Source: Gammaproteobacteria bacterium (GTDB taxonomy: Bacteria; Pseudomonadota; Gammaproteobacteria; JAUZRS01). From it: a stretch of DNA of 64,000 nucleotides. Shown here in pieces: positions 1 to 8,174 of the stretch. The translations under genes were made by a program, and so were the position numbers. The stretch lies in contig JAUZSP010000008.1 in assembly GCA_030949385.1 (NCBI GenBank), positions 1-64,000 on the forward strand, in the 5' to 3' direction. Within the stretch, counting starts at the first letter, position 1. The number at the start of each line of letters is the position of its first letter. Below the pieces are notes generated by a model. It saw only the letters and a program-made list of their open reading frames with translations, was not told where the DNA came from and ran no database searches.

Positions 1-7
1 AAAATTT

Positions 8-355
8 ATGGCGTTATTACAGGGTCAACCCGAGCGGGTTCAATTTGCTCAGACCATGCAGTTGATCGAGCAGCATTACGACTACACGCCAGCGGAGTTC
101 AGTAACGGTTTGGGCGCGGATAGGGTGCTGAATGCGGCAGGCAGCAATGAGGGTTCTTGTAAAATTTTCGCTTTTGGCCTGCTGCATGATCTGCCTGCTG
201 AATCGCTGCTGCACTGTTTTGGGGATTATTACCGTCTGGATGTGGTGCAAAACCCAGCGGGCAAGGATCATCACAACATTCGCAATTTTATCCGTGACGG
301 TTGGCAGGGGATCCGTTTCCAAACGATGGCGTTACGCGCCAAACAACAGGGGTAA
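8..355 (+). CDS. HopJ-family protein
   Basis: A 115-residue protein that resembles the HopJ type III effector family, a group named after a Pseudomonas effector but widespread in non-pathogenic proteobacteria, where its role is unknown. The match rests on length and on the segments LNAAGSNEGSCKIFAFG (residues 42-58) and FGDYYRLDV (70-79). No type III secretion genes are visible, so an effector role is not suggested here. It starts seven bases from the window edge, so its own ribosome binding site cannot be judged. It is followed after 6 bases by yaeQ in the same direction, which suggests cotranscription. Confidence 0.75.
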   Translation: MALLQGQPERVQFAQTMQLIEQHYDYTPAEFSNGLGADRVLNAAGSNEGSCKIFAFGLLHDLPAESLLHCFGDYYRLDVVQNPAGKDHHNIRNFIRDGWQGIRFQTMALRAKQQG

Positions 356-361
356 AAACGC

Positions 362-910
362 ATGGCATTGAAAGCGACGGTTTATAAAGTGGATCTGCAA
401 GTGGCGGATATGGATCGCAACTGTTATGGCGATTACGCTTTGACGGTGGCGCAGCATCCATCGGAAACGCTGCAACGGATGATGTTGCGGATTTTGGTCT
501 TTGCTCTGCACGCCGATGAGCAACTGTCGTTTACCAAGGGTTTGAGCAGCACCGAGGAGCCGGATCTGTGGAATCGTCATTTGCACGGCGGCATTGCCGA
601 GTGGATTGAGTTGGGGCAACCCGATGAAAAACGTTTGCGTAAAGCGGCGGGGCTGGCTGATCAAGTGACTTTGTATTGTTACAGCGGCAGCAGCGCGGAG
701 ATTTGGTGGAAGCCGATGCAGAGCAAAGCGGCGAAATTAAATAACCTCAAGGTGGTGAACATTGCAGCGGAAACGGTGGCCGAACTGGCGCGGTTGGCGG
801 ATAAAAACATGCCGCTGCAATGCACCATTCAAGATGGAACGATTTGGTTGGGTAACGGTGAGGTGACGGTGGAGGTGGTACCGCAGGTTTGGCAAGCGGT
901 GGATGATTGA
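362..910 (+). CDS. yaeQ: YaeQ family protein
   Basis: A 182-residue protein with full-length similarity to YaeQ, a conserved proteobacterial protein with a PD-(D/E)XK nuclease-like fold; it was reported to suppress loss of RfaH, but its biochemical role is not settled. Family features visible are the N-terminal MALKATVYKVDLQVADMDR segment, the LHADEQLSFTKGLSS stretch near residue 45, and the late WLGNGE motif near residue 160. It follows the HopJ-like gene by 6 bases. Its stop codon lies inside the open frame of the brnT remnant that begins at 903, so the 3' end abuts a decayed toxin-antitoxin locus. Confidence 0.88.
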   Translation: MALKATVYKVDLQVADMDRNCYGDYALTVAQHPSETLQRMMLRILVFALHADEQLSFTKGLSSTEEPDLWNRHLHGGIAEWIELGQPDEKRLRKAAGLADQVTLYCYSGSSAEIWWKPMQSKAAKLNNLKVVNIAAETVAELARLADKNMPLQCTIQDGTIWLGNGEVTVEVVPQVWQAVDD

Positions 911-1037
911 TCTTTATTGGATGAAAGTCTTGGTGGGTGTTGTGGTGTATACCGAACGCTGCGGAGATGTAATTCGTCTTATCTCCGCTCGTAAAGCAAC
1001 CAAAAATGAGGTGCGTCGTTATGAAAAAAGTCTCTAA
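903..1037 (+). pseudogene. brnT: BrnT toxin remnant (C-terminal third)
   Basis: An open frame of 44 residues whose second half, VVVYTERCG then IRLISARKATKNEVRRYEK, is the characteristic C-terminal end of BrnT, the ribonuclease toxin of the type II BrnTA module. A complete BrnT has about 90 residues; the N-terminal two thirds, including most of the catalytic fold, are missing. The frame starts inside the yaeQ stop region (ATG at 903), so the 5' part has been deleted up to the end of yaeQ. The stop codon at 1035-1037 overlaps the start of brnA at 1021, the usual arrangement of an intact brnTA operon. No toxicity is expected. Confidence 0.75.
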
Positions 1038-1272
1038 AACTGATTGGGAAAAATTGGCAGATATGGATGATAAGGCCATTGATACCAGTGACATTGCAGA
1101 GTTGGATGATGCTTTTTTTCGCCATGCAGAAATAACAACACCCAAAAAGAAGCCCGTGACGTTGAGATTGGACAGCGACGTGTTGCTTTGGTTTAAATCA
1201 CAAGGGCAAGGGTATCAAACACGGATTAATACGTTATTGAGGCGTTATATGGAGAGCCATCAATCGCGTTGA
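1021..1272 (+). CDS. brnA: BrnA family antitoxin
   Basis: An 83-residue protein of the BrnA antitoxin family. It shows the typical KTDWEKLADMDD start, the DTSDIAELDDAFFRHAE segment that wraps the toxin, and a C-terminal ribbon-helix-helix-like part, PVTLRLDSDVLLWFKSQG then GYQTRINTLLRRYM. BrnA normally neutralises BrnT and represses its own operon. The start at 1021 was preferred over the in-frame ATG at 1006 because homologues begin close to this point and it gives the usual short overlap with brnT. The partner toxin is reduced to its C-terminal third, so this is an orphan antitoxin whose promoter is probably lost. Confidence 0.82.
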   Translation: MKKVSKTDWEKLADMDDKAIDTSDIAELDDAFFRHAEITTPKKKPVTLRLDSDVLLWFKSQGQGYQTRINTLLRRYMESHQSR

Positions 1273-1291
1273 TGGTTCGGTGTAAACGGTT

Positions 1292-1858
1292 TTAAGCCCT
1301 AGAAATAAACCCACCGGTGGCCGTATTGATTTTAATCTGCGCGCCCGCTTCCAGATATTCAGGTACCTGAATTTCCAAGCCGCTGCTCATTTTAGCCGGT
1401 TTGGTACGCCCTGTGGCCGATGCGCCTTTGATGCTCGGGTCGGTTTCGATGATCTCCATTACCACGCTGGGCGGCAGTTCGATGGCTAAAATAGCGCCGT
1501 CCATAATCAGCGCCACAATGCCTTCTAAACCCACGCTTAGGTATTCAATTTGGCCTTCAAGATCAGCCGCGCTGAGGCTGTGTTGGCTGAAATCGTCCAT
1601 ATTCATAAAGGTGTAGTGTTCACCGTCAAGGTAGGAATACTGCACGTTCAGCCGCTGGCAATCGGCATCCTTGAGCATCTCATCGCTTTTATAAGACTCA
1701 TCCCGTTTTTGACCTGTTTTGAGATTGGTAAAACGGACTTTATACAGTGTCGATGCACCACGAGAAGAGGGGCTTTTGGCTTCCAACTGTTTGACCGCAT
1801 GGGGTACACCGTTGATCTCCACGACCATGCCTTTTTTTAGATCACCTGCTTTTGGCAT
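1292..1858 (-). CDS. efpL: Elongation factor P-like protein EfpL (YeiP)
   Basis: A 188-residue three-domain EF-P paralogue of the EfpL/YeiP type. EF-P proteins bind between the P and E sites of stalled ribosomes and stimulate peptide bond formation at proline-rich stretches. The KOW-like N-domain carries the loop SPSSRGASTLYK (residues 29-40), with arginine at position 33 where canonical EF-P has a modified lysine; this and the EIIETDPSIKGASATGRTKPA segment (137-157) identify the EfpL subgroup. The C-terminal OB domain ends in LEIQVPEYLEAGAQIKI. It is a single gene with no cotranscribed neighbour. No EF-P modification enzyme is visible in the window, consistent with this paralogue. Confidence 0.88.
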   Translation of the reverse strand: MPKAGDLKKGMVVEINGVPHAVKQLEAKSPSSRGASTLYKVRFTNLKTGQKRDESYKSDEMLKDADCQRLNVQYSYLDGEHYTFMNMDDFSQHSLSAADLEGQIEYLSVGLEGIVALIMDGAILAIELPPSVVMEIIETDPSIKGASATGRTKPAKMSSGLEIQVPEYLEAGAQIKINTATGGFISRA

Positions 1859-1899
1859 TGCTGCTTTTCTCCTGAAACAAGGGGGGTAAATTATGGTTT

Positions 1900-3051
1900 T
1901 TATGGATTCAGTTTTACGATGGCTTTGAACAGGTTGGCTTCTCGGTCATCAATAAACTCAATGTGTTGATAGGCTTTCAAGGCTCTGATAATACCGCTGC
2001 CAAGGCCACGGTAGGGCAGTATTTTGGTGGCAAATGAAGCTAGAATAGGGTTTCTTATATTAGAATTGCCACGTTTAATATTTTCGATGCTGAGGTTGTT
2101 GGGCAGGTGTCCTGGGCTGATAATTTCAATACGATTTATAAAGACAAACACTTTAATTGGTGCATCAATAAAATAATCTCGATGAATAAGAGCGTTGCAA
2201 ATCAACTCCTCAAAAACAATTTTTGGTACAGCTAAAATACCCAGCGAATTGACATTTTGTCCTTTTTGTTCACGTTTTATGTTTCTTAAAATAAAACTCA
2301 GTGTATCTTCGAAAATATATTTTAATATCCCCGTCATATCTTGGCTGTCAATGTAATTATCGACATCAATTTCTTGGCAGGGGTAGGTAACACATTTGAT
2401 AATAAAATTCGGCAGGCGTAAAGAGGGTTTTTTGGCAAACAGCAGTGTACCAGAGAGGTTTAGCGTCCCCTCTTGGCTCAAGTTTAAATTGTCCAGCAGT
2501 TGGTTTAGTGGCAGATCTTGTTCTTGCAGCGTCTCTTCGTACTGCTTTTCATAAAAATTGGCAAAGACTCGTTCGTCTAAATCTCGATAGGTTAGGCTGG
2601 GCACTAAAATTTCATCACCGTGCAGTAAACCTGCGCTTTGGTACATGCGCTGGATCTCTTCTCGGGCAGTGGCTTTGCGTTTATCAGCACCGCTTTTTAC
2701 CCAGATAACCCCATTTTTATCCATGTAGGGCTTGGACAGGCCGGGAGAAATATGTACGACCATGAGTAAATTATCGCCGAGTGCAATGTTTTCGGTGATG
2801 GGGTTAATGGCCGGTTTGACCTGTTGTGATGCGGCATTGGAGACCAGATTACTGAGCCTGCCCATATCTTCACGATTCAAACCAGTAAGTGAGCCATCAT
2901 CATCAGCGCCAATAATCAACATGCCGCCTAAGGTGTTGCTAAAGGCAATCATCTCTTGCGCCAACGAGATTTCATTGCTGACATTGGCCTTAAATTGATG
3001 CCTGCTGTCTTCATCTCGGGCGATGATGTTTAACAGTTCTTCAGCTTCCAT
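1900..3051 (-). CDS. AlbA/Schlafen-type ATP-binding protein
   Basis: A 383-residue protein with an N-terminal AlbA_2 (Schlafen-like) domain and a C-terminal GHKL ATPase-like domain, a common bacterial combination usually annotated as a putative transcriptional regulator. The N-terminal signature is visible as AFSNTLGGMLIIGADDDG (residues 36-53), followed by the VVHISPG and KPYMDKNGVIWVKSGADK segments. The C-terminal half has FEELICNALIHRDYF (about 269-283) and RGLGSGIIRALKAY (about 349-362), resembling N and G boxes. Some relatives belong to defence loci, but the neighbours here are housekeeping genes, so no such role is claimed. Confidence 0.8.
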   Translation of the reverse strand: MEAEELLNIIARDEDSRHQFKANVSNEISLAQEMIAFSNTLGGMLIIGADDDGSLTGLNREDMGRLSNLVSNAASQQVKPAINPITENIALGDNLLMVVHISPGLSKPYMDKNGVIWVKSGADKRKATAREEIQRMYQSAGLLHGDEILVPSLTYRDLDERVFANFYEKQYEETLQEQDLPLNQLLDNLNLSQEGTLNLSGTLLFAKKPSLRLPNFIIKCVTYPCQEIDVDNYIDSQDMTGILKYIFEDTLSFILRNIKREQKGQNVNSLGILAVPKIVFEELICNALIHRDYFIDAPIKVFVFINRIEIISPGHLPNNLSIENIKRGNSNIRNPILASFATKILPYRGLGSGIIRALKAYQHIEFIDDREANLFKAIVKLNP

Positions 3052-3060
3052 ATTGTCCCC

Positions 3061-3843
3061 TTATAACGCCTGCATCTGCTGCAAAGGTTGTAGTTGCTGT
3101 GTCCGTTGCTGCACGTCTTTTAAGGCGCGTTTGTAATAACCACGCAGATGTTTATTCAAATGAGGTAACACGGCCTTGTTAGGGATCTGTTTTAAGTGGC
3201 AAAAAAGGGCTAAGGAGTAGGTTAGATCATCTTGTGACAGAGCGCGATCACGTTCGGCACTGGGGCCGGAGCAACTGCCGCAGCTTTTACTGCGGGTGGT
3301 GTTGGCGGTGTTGCAAAACATCACGCCGAAACCCATAAACAGCCCGATTAATTCGATCAGCTGTGGCCAGTTTTCATCGCCTGCCGGTGGTTTTTGTTTG
3401 GCAAAACCGGCCAGATAAAAGGCCAGTTGTTGGGTTAGGCTGGCGATTAACACCTCAGGGTTGTTGAGCTGTGAGCCAGCGTATTGAATCGGCAGTTGTT
3501 GTGACTCGGGCACGGCGGTTTGTAATAGGCCCTGTGTGCCACGCAGTGCGCCTTGCAGACTCAATTTTGGTGGTTGCTCCAGTGAACAGCTCGACTGCTC
3601 TTGCAGCCGACAAGGCCAGTGTTGCAGACCAGCGTGCTGTTTGACTTGCTCAAAAATCAGGCTGGCCATGCCATGCAGACTGCTTTCGCGCCCAGGAAAA
3701 TGTTCGTTGCTGGGGGTGACTAATTGCGTTTCGGTGTAAAACACCTCGGCATCAAAATTTTGCAGACACCAGAGTTGCACATCAAACAGCCACGTTATGC
3801 TGGTTTCATCCAGCAGGGGGTGTGGTTTTAAAAATCCAAACAT
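3061..3843 (-). CDS. Conserved hypothetical protein
   Basis: A 260-residue protein of unknown function (274 residues if the upstream ATG at 3885 is used). The start MFGFLKPHPLLDE at 3843 was preferred because a short hydrophilic extension precedes it and the sequence then looks like related gammaproteobacterial proteins, which continue with an ITWLFDVQLWCLQNFDAEVFY-like stretch. A Cys-rich KSCGSCSGPS segment near residue 198 could bind metal but has no recognised motif. The protein lacks a signal peptide or membrane segments. It lies just downstream of rhlE in the same direction, so it may be cotranscribed with it. Confidence 0.55.
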   Translation of the reverse strand: MFGFLKPHPLLDETSITWLFDVQLWCLQNFDAEVFYTETQLVTPSNEHFPGRESSLHGMASLIFEQVKQHAGLQHWPCRLQEQSSCSLEQPPKLSLQGALRGTQGLLQTAVPESQQLPIQYAGSQLNNPEVLIASLTQQLAFYLAGFAKQKPPAGDENWPQLIELIGLFMGFGVMFCNTANTTRSKSCGSCSGPSAERDRALSQDDLTYSLALFCHLKQIPNKAVLPHLNKHLRGYYKRALKDVQQRTQQLQPLQQMQAL

Positions 3844-3886
3844 GCTGTTTTGTCTCATGAAATTTGCGGTGAGTTCATGCACCATT

Positions 3887-5152
3887 CTACCGCTTTCTTA
3901 CCGGACGATGCCCCCGAGAATTCTCGCCTGAACGCTGACCATCACGATGATCCCGCTTGGGCTTTTTCGGTTTTTTATCCCGAATGGGGCGTTGGTTGAG
4001 TGAAGACGGTGGCAGAGTATTAACCGGCTCATAACCTTCGACCACTTTTCTTTCCAGCAGCTTTTTGGTTACGCGCTCAATGTCCACCAGCTGTTTAAAC
4101 TCATCATTCGATACCAGTGATATTGCTTCACCGGTAGAACCGGCTCGTCCGGTACGGCCAATGCGATGCACATAATCTTCCGGCACATTGGGCAGATCAA
4201 AGTTGATCACATGGGGCAGCTGATCAATGTCGATGCCGCGAGCAGCGATGTCAGTGGCGACCAAAATGCTCACCGAACCGGCCTTAAAATTGGCCAATGC
4301 TTTGGTGCGCGCACTCTGGCTTTTATTGCCATGAATCGCAGCGGCGGAGATCTTTTTGCCTTCTAAAAAACGCACCAGCCGATTCGCGCCGTGTTTGGTG
4401 CGGCTGAATACCAGTACCTGCTGCCACTGGTTCTCTGTAATCAAGTGAGCCAGCAGAGCGGATTTTTTGCTTTTATCTACAGGGCAAATCCATTGCGTGA
4501 CCGTCGGTGCCGCTGCGTTGCGTGGCGTGACGGAGATCTCCACAGGGTTGTTGACCACGCTTTTTGCCAAGGTGCGGATCGAGCTGGAGAAGGTGGCGGA
4601 GAAGAGCAGGTTTTGGCGCTGCTTAGGCAGCAGGGCGAGGATTTTACGGATGTCGTGGATAAAACCCATATCCAACATGCGATCCGCTTCGTCTAATACG
4701 AGTACTTCCAATTGATCAAAGCGCACCGCTTTTTGATTGTAAAGATCCAGTAGGCGACCAGGCGTGGCGACCAAAATATCGACCCCTCTACGCAGTTTCA
4801 TCATTTGTGGGTTGATCTTCACCCCACCAAACACCACCGTGGAGCGCAGCGGTAGGTTTTTGCCGTAGGTGAGCACGCTTTCGCCAATCTGTGCGGCTAG
4901 CTCACGGGTGGGTGTTAAGATCAGGGCGCGAGCGTGGTTGGCTTTCGCCAGTTGCCCCTGTGAGAGACGTTCTAAGATCGGCAGAGTGAAACCGGCGGTT
5001 TTGCCGGTGCCCGTCTGAGCTGCGGCCATAACGTCATTGCCCTTAATCACCTCAGGTATGGCTTGGCTCTGAATGGGTGAGGGGGTGTCGTAACCTTGTT
5101 CTGCCACGGCATCAAGGATGGGGGCGGATAGGCCAAGGGAGGCGAAGCTCAT
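3887..5152 (-). CDS. rhlE: DEAD-box ATP-dependent RNA helicase RhlE
   Basis: A 421-residue DEAD-box helicase with all core motifs: Q motif region [14 protein letters not shown] (20-33), motif [10 protein letters not shown] (44-52), Ia PTRELA, Ib TPGRLL, motif [15 protein letters not shown] (151-163), motif III SAT, motif [11 protein letters not shown] and motif [12 protein letters not shown]. The basic C-terminal tail (about 385-421, rich in Lys, Arg, Pro) is typical of RhlE. RhlE unwinds short RNA duplexes and acts in ribosome assembly and RNA turnover. The start MSFASLGLS matches the family. It is probably the first gene of a unit with the downstream hypothetical gene. Confidence 0.9.
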   Translation of the reverse strand: MSFASLGLSAPILDAVAEQGYDTPSPIQSQAIPEVIKGNDVMAAAQTGTGKTAGFTLPILERLSQGQLAKANHARALILTPTRELAAQIGESVLTYGKNLPLRSTVVFGGVKINPQMMKLRRGVDILVATPGRLLDLYNQKAVRFDQLEVLVLDEADRMLDMGFIHDIRKILALLPKQRQNLLFSATFSSSIRTLAKSVVNNPVEISVTPRNAAAPTVTQWICPVDKSKKSALLAHLITENQWQQVLVFSRTKHGANRLVRFLEGKKISAAAIHGNKSQSARTKALANFKAGSVSILVATDIAARGIDIDQLPHVINFDLPNVPEDYVHRIGRTGRAGSTGEAISLVSNDEFKQLVDIERVTKKLLERKVVEGYEPVNTLPPSSLNQRPIRDKKPKKPKRDHRDGQRSGENSRGHRPVRKR

Positions 5153-5275
5153 AGGGGTGGTCTCTCGTTACTGCGTTAGGGATTGGGGCCGCTGTTTGGC
5201 GGCGGTGCAGCTTACCCGATTTTGTACTTTAGAGCCATGCCAGCGTTCGATTTGAGAATTGGGAGGTGGGTGTTC

Positions 5276-5620
5276 ATGAGTCAGTTCGTTGAGTTTTTAG
5301 ACGAAGTGTTTGAAACATTTGGTGAAATTACGGTGCGCAAGATGTTTGGTGGGTATGGGGTTTATCATCAGGGCATTATGTTTGCTTTGGTGGCCGATGA
5401 TCAGCTCTATTTGAAAGTAGATCAGAGCACACGGCACAAATTTGAGGAAAAGGGTCTGTCAGCCTTTCAGTATCAAAAAAACGATAAGCAGGTCAATATG
5501 TCCTATTTTTTGGCACCCGAAGAGATTTATGATGATAAGGAGCAAGCCGCTCAGTGGGCTGCTGTGGCGTTTGGGGTGGCAAAAAATAGAAAAAGGCCGA
5601 AGAGAAAAGTGAAACAGTGA
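5276..5620 (+). CDS. TfoX N-terminal domain protein
   Basis: A 114-residue protein made of a single TfoX N-terminal domain: ITVRKMFGGYGVYHQGIMFALV (residues 17 onward), then DDQLYLKVDQ and MSYFLAPEE. Full-length TfoX/Sxy regulators of competence carry a second C-terminal domain that is absent here; stand-alone N-domains are common and of uncertain role. The start at 5276 follows a GGGAGG purine stretch; the longer open frame back to 5183 adds a segment with no family similarity. The C-terminus is strongly basic (KNRKRPKRKVK), which could aid nucleic acid binding. Encoded divergently from rhlE. Confidence 0.8.
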   Translation: MSQFVEFLDEVFETFGEITVRKMFGGYGVYHQGIMFALVADDQLYLKVDQSTRHKFEEKGLSAFQYQKNDKQVNMSYFLAPEEIYDDKEQAAQWAAVAFGVAKNRKRPKRKVKQ

Positions 5621-5644
5621 ATTTATTTTTTTGGAGTTGTGATT

Positions 5645-6322
5645 ATGGGTAGAGGGACGCTGTGTTGTCTTATTTCGCTGCTGTTTTTTTCATCCGCCCA
5701 GGCTGAAAAACCAGTTCCTTCAGAGTCTGATTTTGTCATTGGTGAATTTTCAAACTCTGCATTAGAGCACTGGCAGCCTAAAATTTTTTCTGGTGAAACC
5801 CAATATGATTTGGTGTTGGACAAAACCGTTTCGCCGCCTCGGACGGTACTGAGGGCAAACAGCAATGGTGCAGCTTCGGGTCTGTTTTTTAAACAGCGCA
5901 TTGACCTTGAAAAACAGCCGTGGCTGAACTGGTCATGGAAAACCGAAGGTGTGTTTTCTAATCTGGATGAGCGACAGAAGAGGGGGGATGATTTTGTCGC
6001 TCGGCTTTACATCGTGGTGGATGGCGGCCTTTTCTTTTGGAACACACGAGCGTTGAATTACGTTTGGTCTTCTTCGGCTGCGGTGGGGGAGTCATGGCCA
6101 AATCCATTTACCTCAAATGCGGTGATGTTGGCGGTGGAGTCGGGAGAGAAACACGTTGGCCAGTGGCGATATTATCGACGCAATGTACGCGCTGATCTGA
6201 AAAAACTGTTGGGCAAAGAAGTGCGTTATATTGATGCGGTGGCGGTGATGACCGACAGCGACAACGCAGGTCAGCAGGCCACGACGTATTACGGTGATGT
6301 TTATTTTTCGGCCACACCGTAG
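5645..6322 (+). CDS. DUF3047 family secreted protein
   Basis: A 225-residue exported protein of the DUF3047 family, function unknown. A signal peptide is visible (GTLCCLISLLFFSSAQAE, cleavage after AQA). The mature part contains the family segments GLFFKQRIDLEKQPWLNW, KRGDDFVARLYIV and LNYVWSSSAAVGESWPNPF, and ends in a YYGDVYFS beta strand. The ATG at 5645 was chosen over GTG at 5639 because it sits 8 bases after a GGAG. It follows the TfoX-domain gene by 24 bases. The fold is probably an extracytoplasmic beta-sandwich, but no ligand is known. Confidence 0.8.
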   Translation: MGRGTLCCLISLLFFSSAQAEKPVPSESDFVIGEFSNSALEHWQPKIFSGETQYDLVLDKTVSPPRTVLRANSNGAASGLFFKQRIDLEKQPWLNWSWKTEGVFSNLDERQKRGDDFVARLYIVVDGGLFFWNTRALNYVWSSSAAVGESWPNPFTSNAVMLAVESGEKHVGQWRYYRRNVRADLKKLLGKEVRYIDAVAVMTDSDNAGQQATTYYGDVYFSATP

Positions 6323-6369
6323 GAGCCGCGCGTTGCACGGCAGCCCTAGGATTGCGTTTTAATTTCGCT

Positions 6370-6798
6370 TTAAGCGCGCGCCACCAGCTCGATGGCGAAG
6401 GTCAAGGCTTGACCGGCCAGAGGGTGATTGGCATCGACGATGATGGTCTCGTCACGAATTTCCACCACACTCATATTAATGGTTTGGCCGTCAGGACCTT
6501 GCGCTTGTAAAGGCATACCGACTTCGAGCGGCATGTCGTCGGGCAGCATGTCTTTGGGTACTTCTTGCTGCATGTCGTCTTGGCGTGGGCCGTAGGCGCG
6601 ATCAGGTTCGATGCGCACGGTTTTTTTGTCACCGACGTTCATGCCGGTGACCGCATCATCAAAACCAGGAATAACGCCACCAGAACCTAAAATAAATTCT
6701 AACGGTTCACGGCCTTCGGAACTGTCGAACTGTTTGCCGTCGTCGAGGGTGCCGGTGTAGTGGATTTGTACGGTATCGCCGTTTTTTGCTGCGCTCAT
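6370..6798 (-). CDS. FKBP-type peptidyl-prolyl isomerase, SlyD-like
   Basis: A 142-residue FKBP-type prolyl cis-trans isomerase of the SlyD/SlpA type, with the insert-in-flap arrangement. The FKBP core is seen as VQIHYTGTLDDGKQFDSS (10-27), then EFILGSGGVIPGFDDAVTGM (34-53) and VGDKKTVRIEPDRAYG (56-71). The IF chaperone domain spans about 72-125 (VEIRDETIIVDANHPLAG near the end). The His- and Cys-rich metal-binding tail of E. coli SlyD is absent, so nickel handling is unlikely. Expected to be a cytoplasmic folding catalyst. Single gene, convergent with the DUF3047 gene. Confidence 0.88.
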   Translation of the reverse strand: MSAAKNGDTVQIHYTGTLDDGKQFDSSEGREPLEFILGSGGVIPGFDDAVTGMNVGDKKTVRIEPDRAYGPRQDDMQQEVPKDMLPDDMPLEVGMPLQAQGPDGQTINMSVVEIRDETIIVDANHPLAGQALTFAIELVARA

Positions 6799-6842
6799 GC
6801 TGTGTTCCTAGTCAGTTGATTTTTGGGTTGAAATAAAGTGAT

Positions 6843-7214
6843 TCAGTCGTGAATGTCGAGTAATTTTTTGGCGATGTCCAGTGGGTCAATTTCCAACCCT
6901 TCCAGCTCTTCGTTCCAATTAGGGCCGACCATGACGTTGTCGTCGATCATGCCCTTGAGCCAGCGGTCTATAAACTCGTCGAGGTCAATTTCGCTGGCTT
7001 GGTAGCCTGACCACTCGCCGACACAGTGCTGTTTGGCGAGTTTTTTACTCGACCAAAAGGGCATCACTTCGGTCTCTTCAAACTCACTGGAGTCGCAGAT
7101 GACCCAGCCTTCGTCGTTTTCCAGCCCCCAGACTTGGGCGTATTGACGAGCTTGTTGGACAAACACTTGGTAATTGAGGTGAAGTTGATCGCGGTTTTTG
7201 TTCATGGTGGGCAT
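6843..7214 (-). CDS. DUF2750 family protein
   Basis: A 123-residue cytoplasmic protein of the DUF2750 family, function unknown. Family features are VWGLENDEGWVICDS (28-42), MPFWSSKKLAKQHC (51-64) and the acidic EIDLDEFIDRWLKGM (75-89), followed by VGPNWNEELEGLEIDPLDIA. An alternative start is the ATG at 7205; no strong ribosome binding site separates the two. Located between the FKBP gene and the LEA-like lipoprotein gene, all on the minus strand with gaps of 44 and 84 bases. Confidence 0.82.
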   Translation of the reverse strand: MPTMNKNRDQLHLNYQVFVQQARQYAQVWGLENDEGWVICDSSEFEETEVMPFWSSKKLAKQHCVGEWSGYQASEIDLDEFIDRWLKGMIDDNVMVGPNWNEELEGLEIDPLDIAKKLLDIHD

Positions 7215-7298
7215 TCATAAGGGAGACAGGGGGGGCAAGTGTACTGAAGCGAAGCGCTTAGCTCAAACCCCCCATTATGGGGAGTCGAGGGGGAGGGG

Positions 7299-8171
7299 TT
7301 AACGGGAGAGGTTAACCGCGCCTTGTTGATTGATTGGCAGTTGGAAAGCACCGATCAGAGCGTTGTCGCTGGTGGCTCCCAAGGTGCCTTGGATGTCGTA
7401 GTTGAGCGCTTTGCCACCGCTGAGTACGGAGAACAGGCCGCTGCCAAGGTCCATAAAGTTCAGCGAGAGCGGCAAATTGATCACGCTTTTGCCGTTGGCT
7501 TTGATGTTGCCGACGTTGTTTTGCACCCCTTTGAACCACTGAGCACCGTTGACCTTGAGGGTGTAGTCGAGTTTATCCAGCGCCAGAGAAAAGGCGTTGG
7601 GGTTGTCGATTTCCAATTGAACGCCCACATTGGCACCACTAAAGCTCATTTCGCCCAGTGACATATTGGCCAGTTTGACCGACGGTGTTTTGGGGATCGG
7701 AATGTTGCCGCTGGTTTTGAGCGGGTGACGGTATTGGCCAATGATAGGCACATCGACCAACAGACCGAGATCGAGGTCGTAAGCGGCACTGTCTTTGTTT
7801 TTGAACTCTTTGAAAATGTTCATCAGTTGTTTAAAACCGACAGTGATCGGCAGTTCAATCTCGCTGATGCCGGAGGCGGCCACTTGGATGGGTTGATCTT
7901 TTTGGCCTTTGATAAAGGATTTTCCTGCCAGTTTGAGGTCGTAATCGAGACCGGCCAAGCTGATGGGGATCGGGTTGGGGTTGTCGATTTTGATGCCAAA
8001 GTTAAGGGTTAGGTTGTCAAAGTCGAGGGAGCTGATGCGGGTGCTGGCGATGCTGACTTTGGGGCGCTGGTTTTCCAATATCTGCTTGAGTGCCGGTTGG
8101 CTACAGCCGCTGAGGAAGAGGCTGCTGATAAAGCCAAACAGAACAACTGTGGCTACCTTTAGATTGCTCAT
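7299..8171 (-). CDS. LEA type 2 (WHy domain) lipoprotein
   Basis: A 290-residue predicted lipoprotein: the signal sequence ends in LFLSGC, a lipobox with Cys near residue 23. The mature protein contains two WHy/LEA-2 domains, the first near 40-150 (LNFGIKIDNPNPIPISLAG) and the second near 165-280 (VGVQLEIDNPNAFSLALDK). This tandem NPN-containing arrangement is typical of bacterial LEA_2 lipoproteins of unknown role, which are linked in plants to desiccation tolerance. It probably sits in the cell envelope. Its stop lies 84 bases from the DUF2750 gene, and the NlpC/P60-like lipoprotein gene precedes it by 3 bases, indicating cotranscription. Confidence 0.82.
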   Translation of the reverse strand: MSNLKVATVVLFGFISSLFLSGCSQPALKQILENQRPKVSIASTRISSLDFDNLTLNFGIKIDNPNPIPISLAGLDYDLKLAGKSFIKGQKDQPIQVAASGISEIELPITVGFKQLMNIFKEFKNKDSAAYDLDLGLLVDVPIIGQYRHPLKTSGNIPIPKTPSVKLANMSLGEMSFSGANVGVQLEIDNPNAFSLALDKLDYTLKVNGAQWFKGVQNNVGNIKANGKSVINLPLSLNFMDLGSGLFSVLSGGKALNYDIQGTLGATSDNALIGAFQLPINQQGAVNLSR

Positions 8172-8174
8172 ACA

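Noticed and set aside
1006..1020. Earlier ATG for brnA at 1006
   Set aside because: Homologues begin with MKK-like sequence at 1021, and the earlier codons are inside the brnT remnant.
17..3000. Long open frames opposite yaeQ, efpL and the AlbA-like gene
   Set aside because: They run antisense to genes with clear family motifs and show no recognisable protein features.
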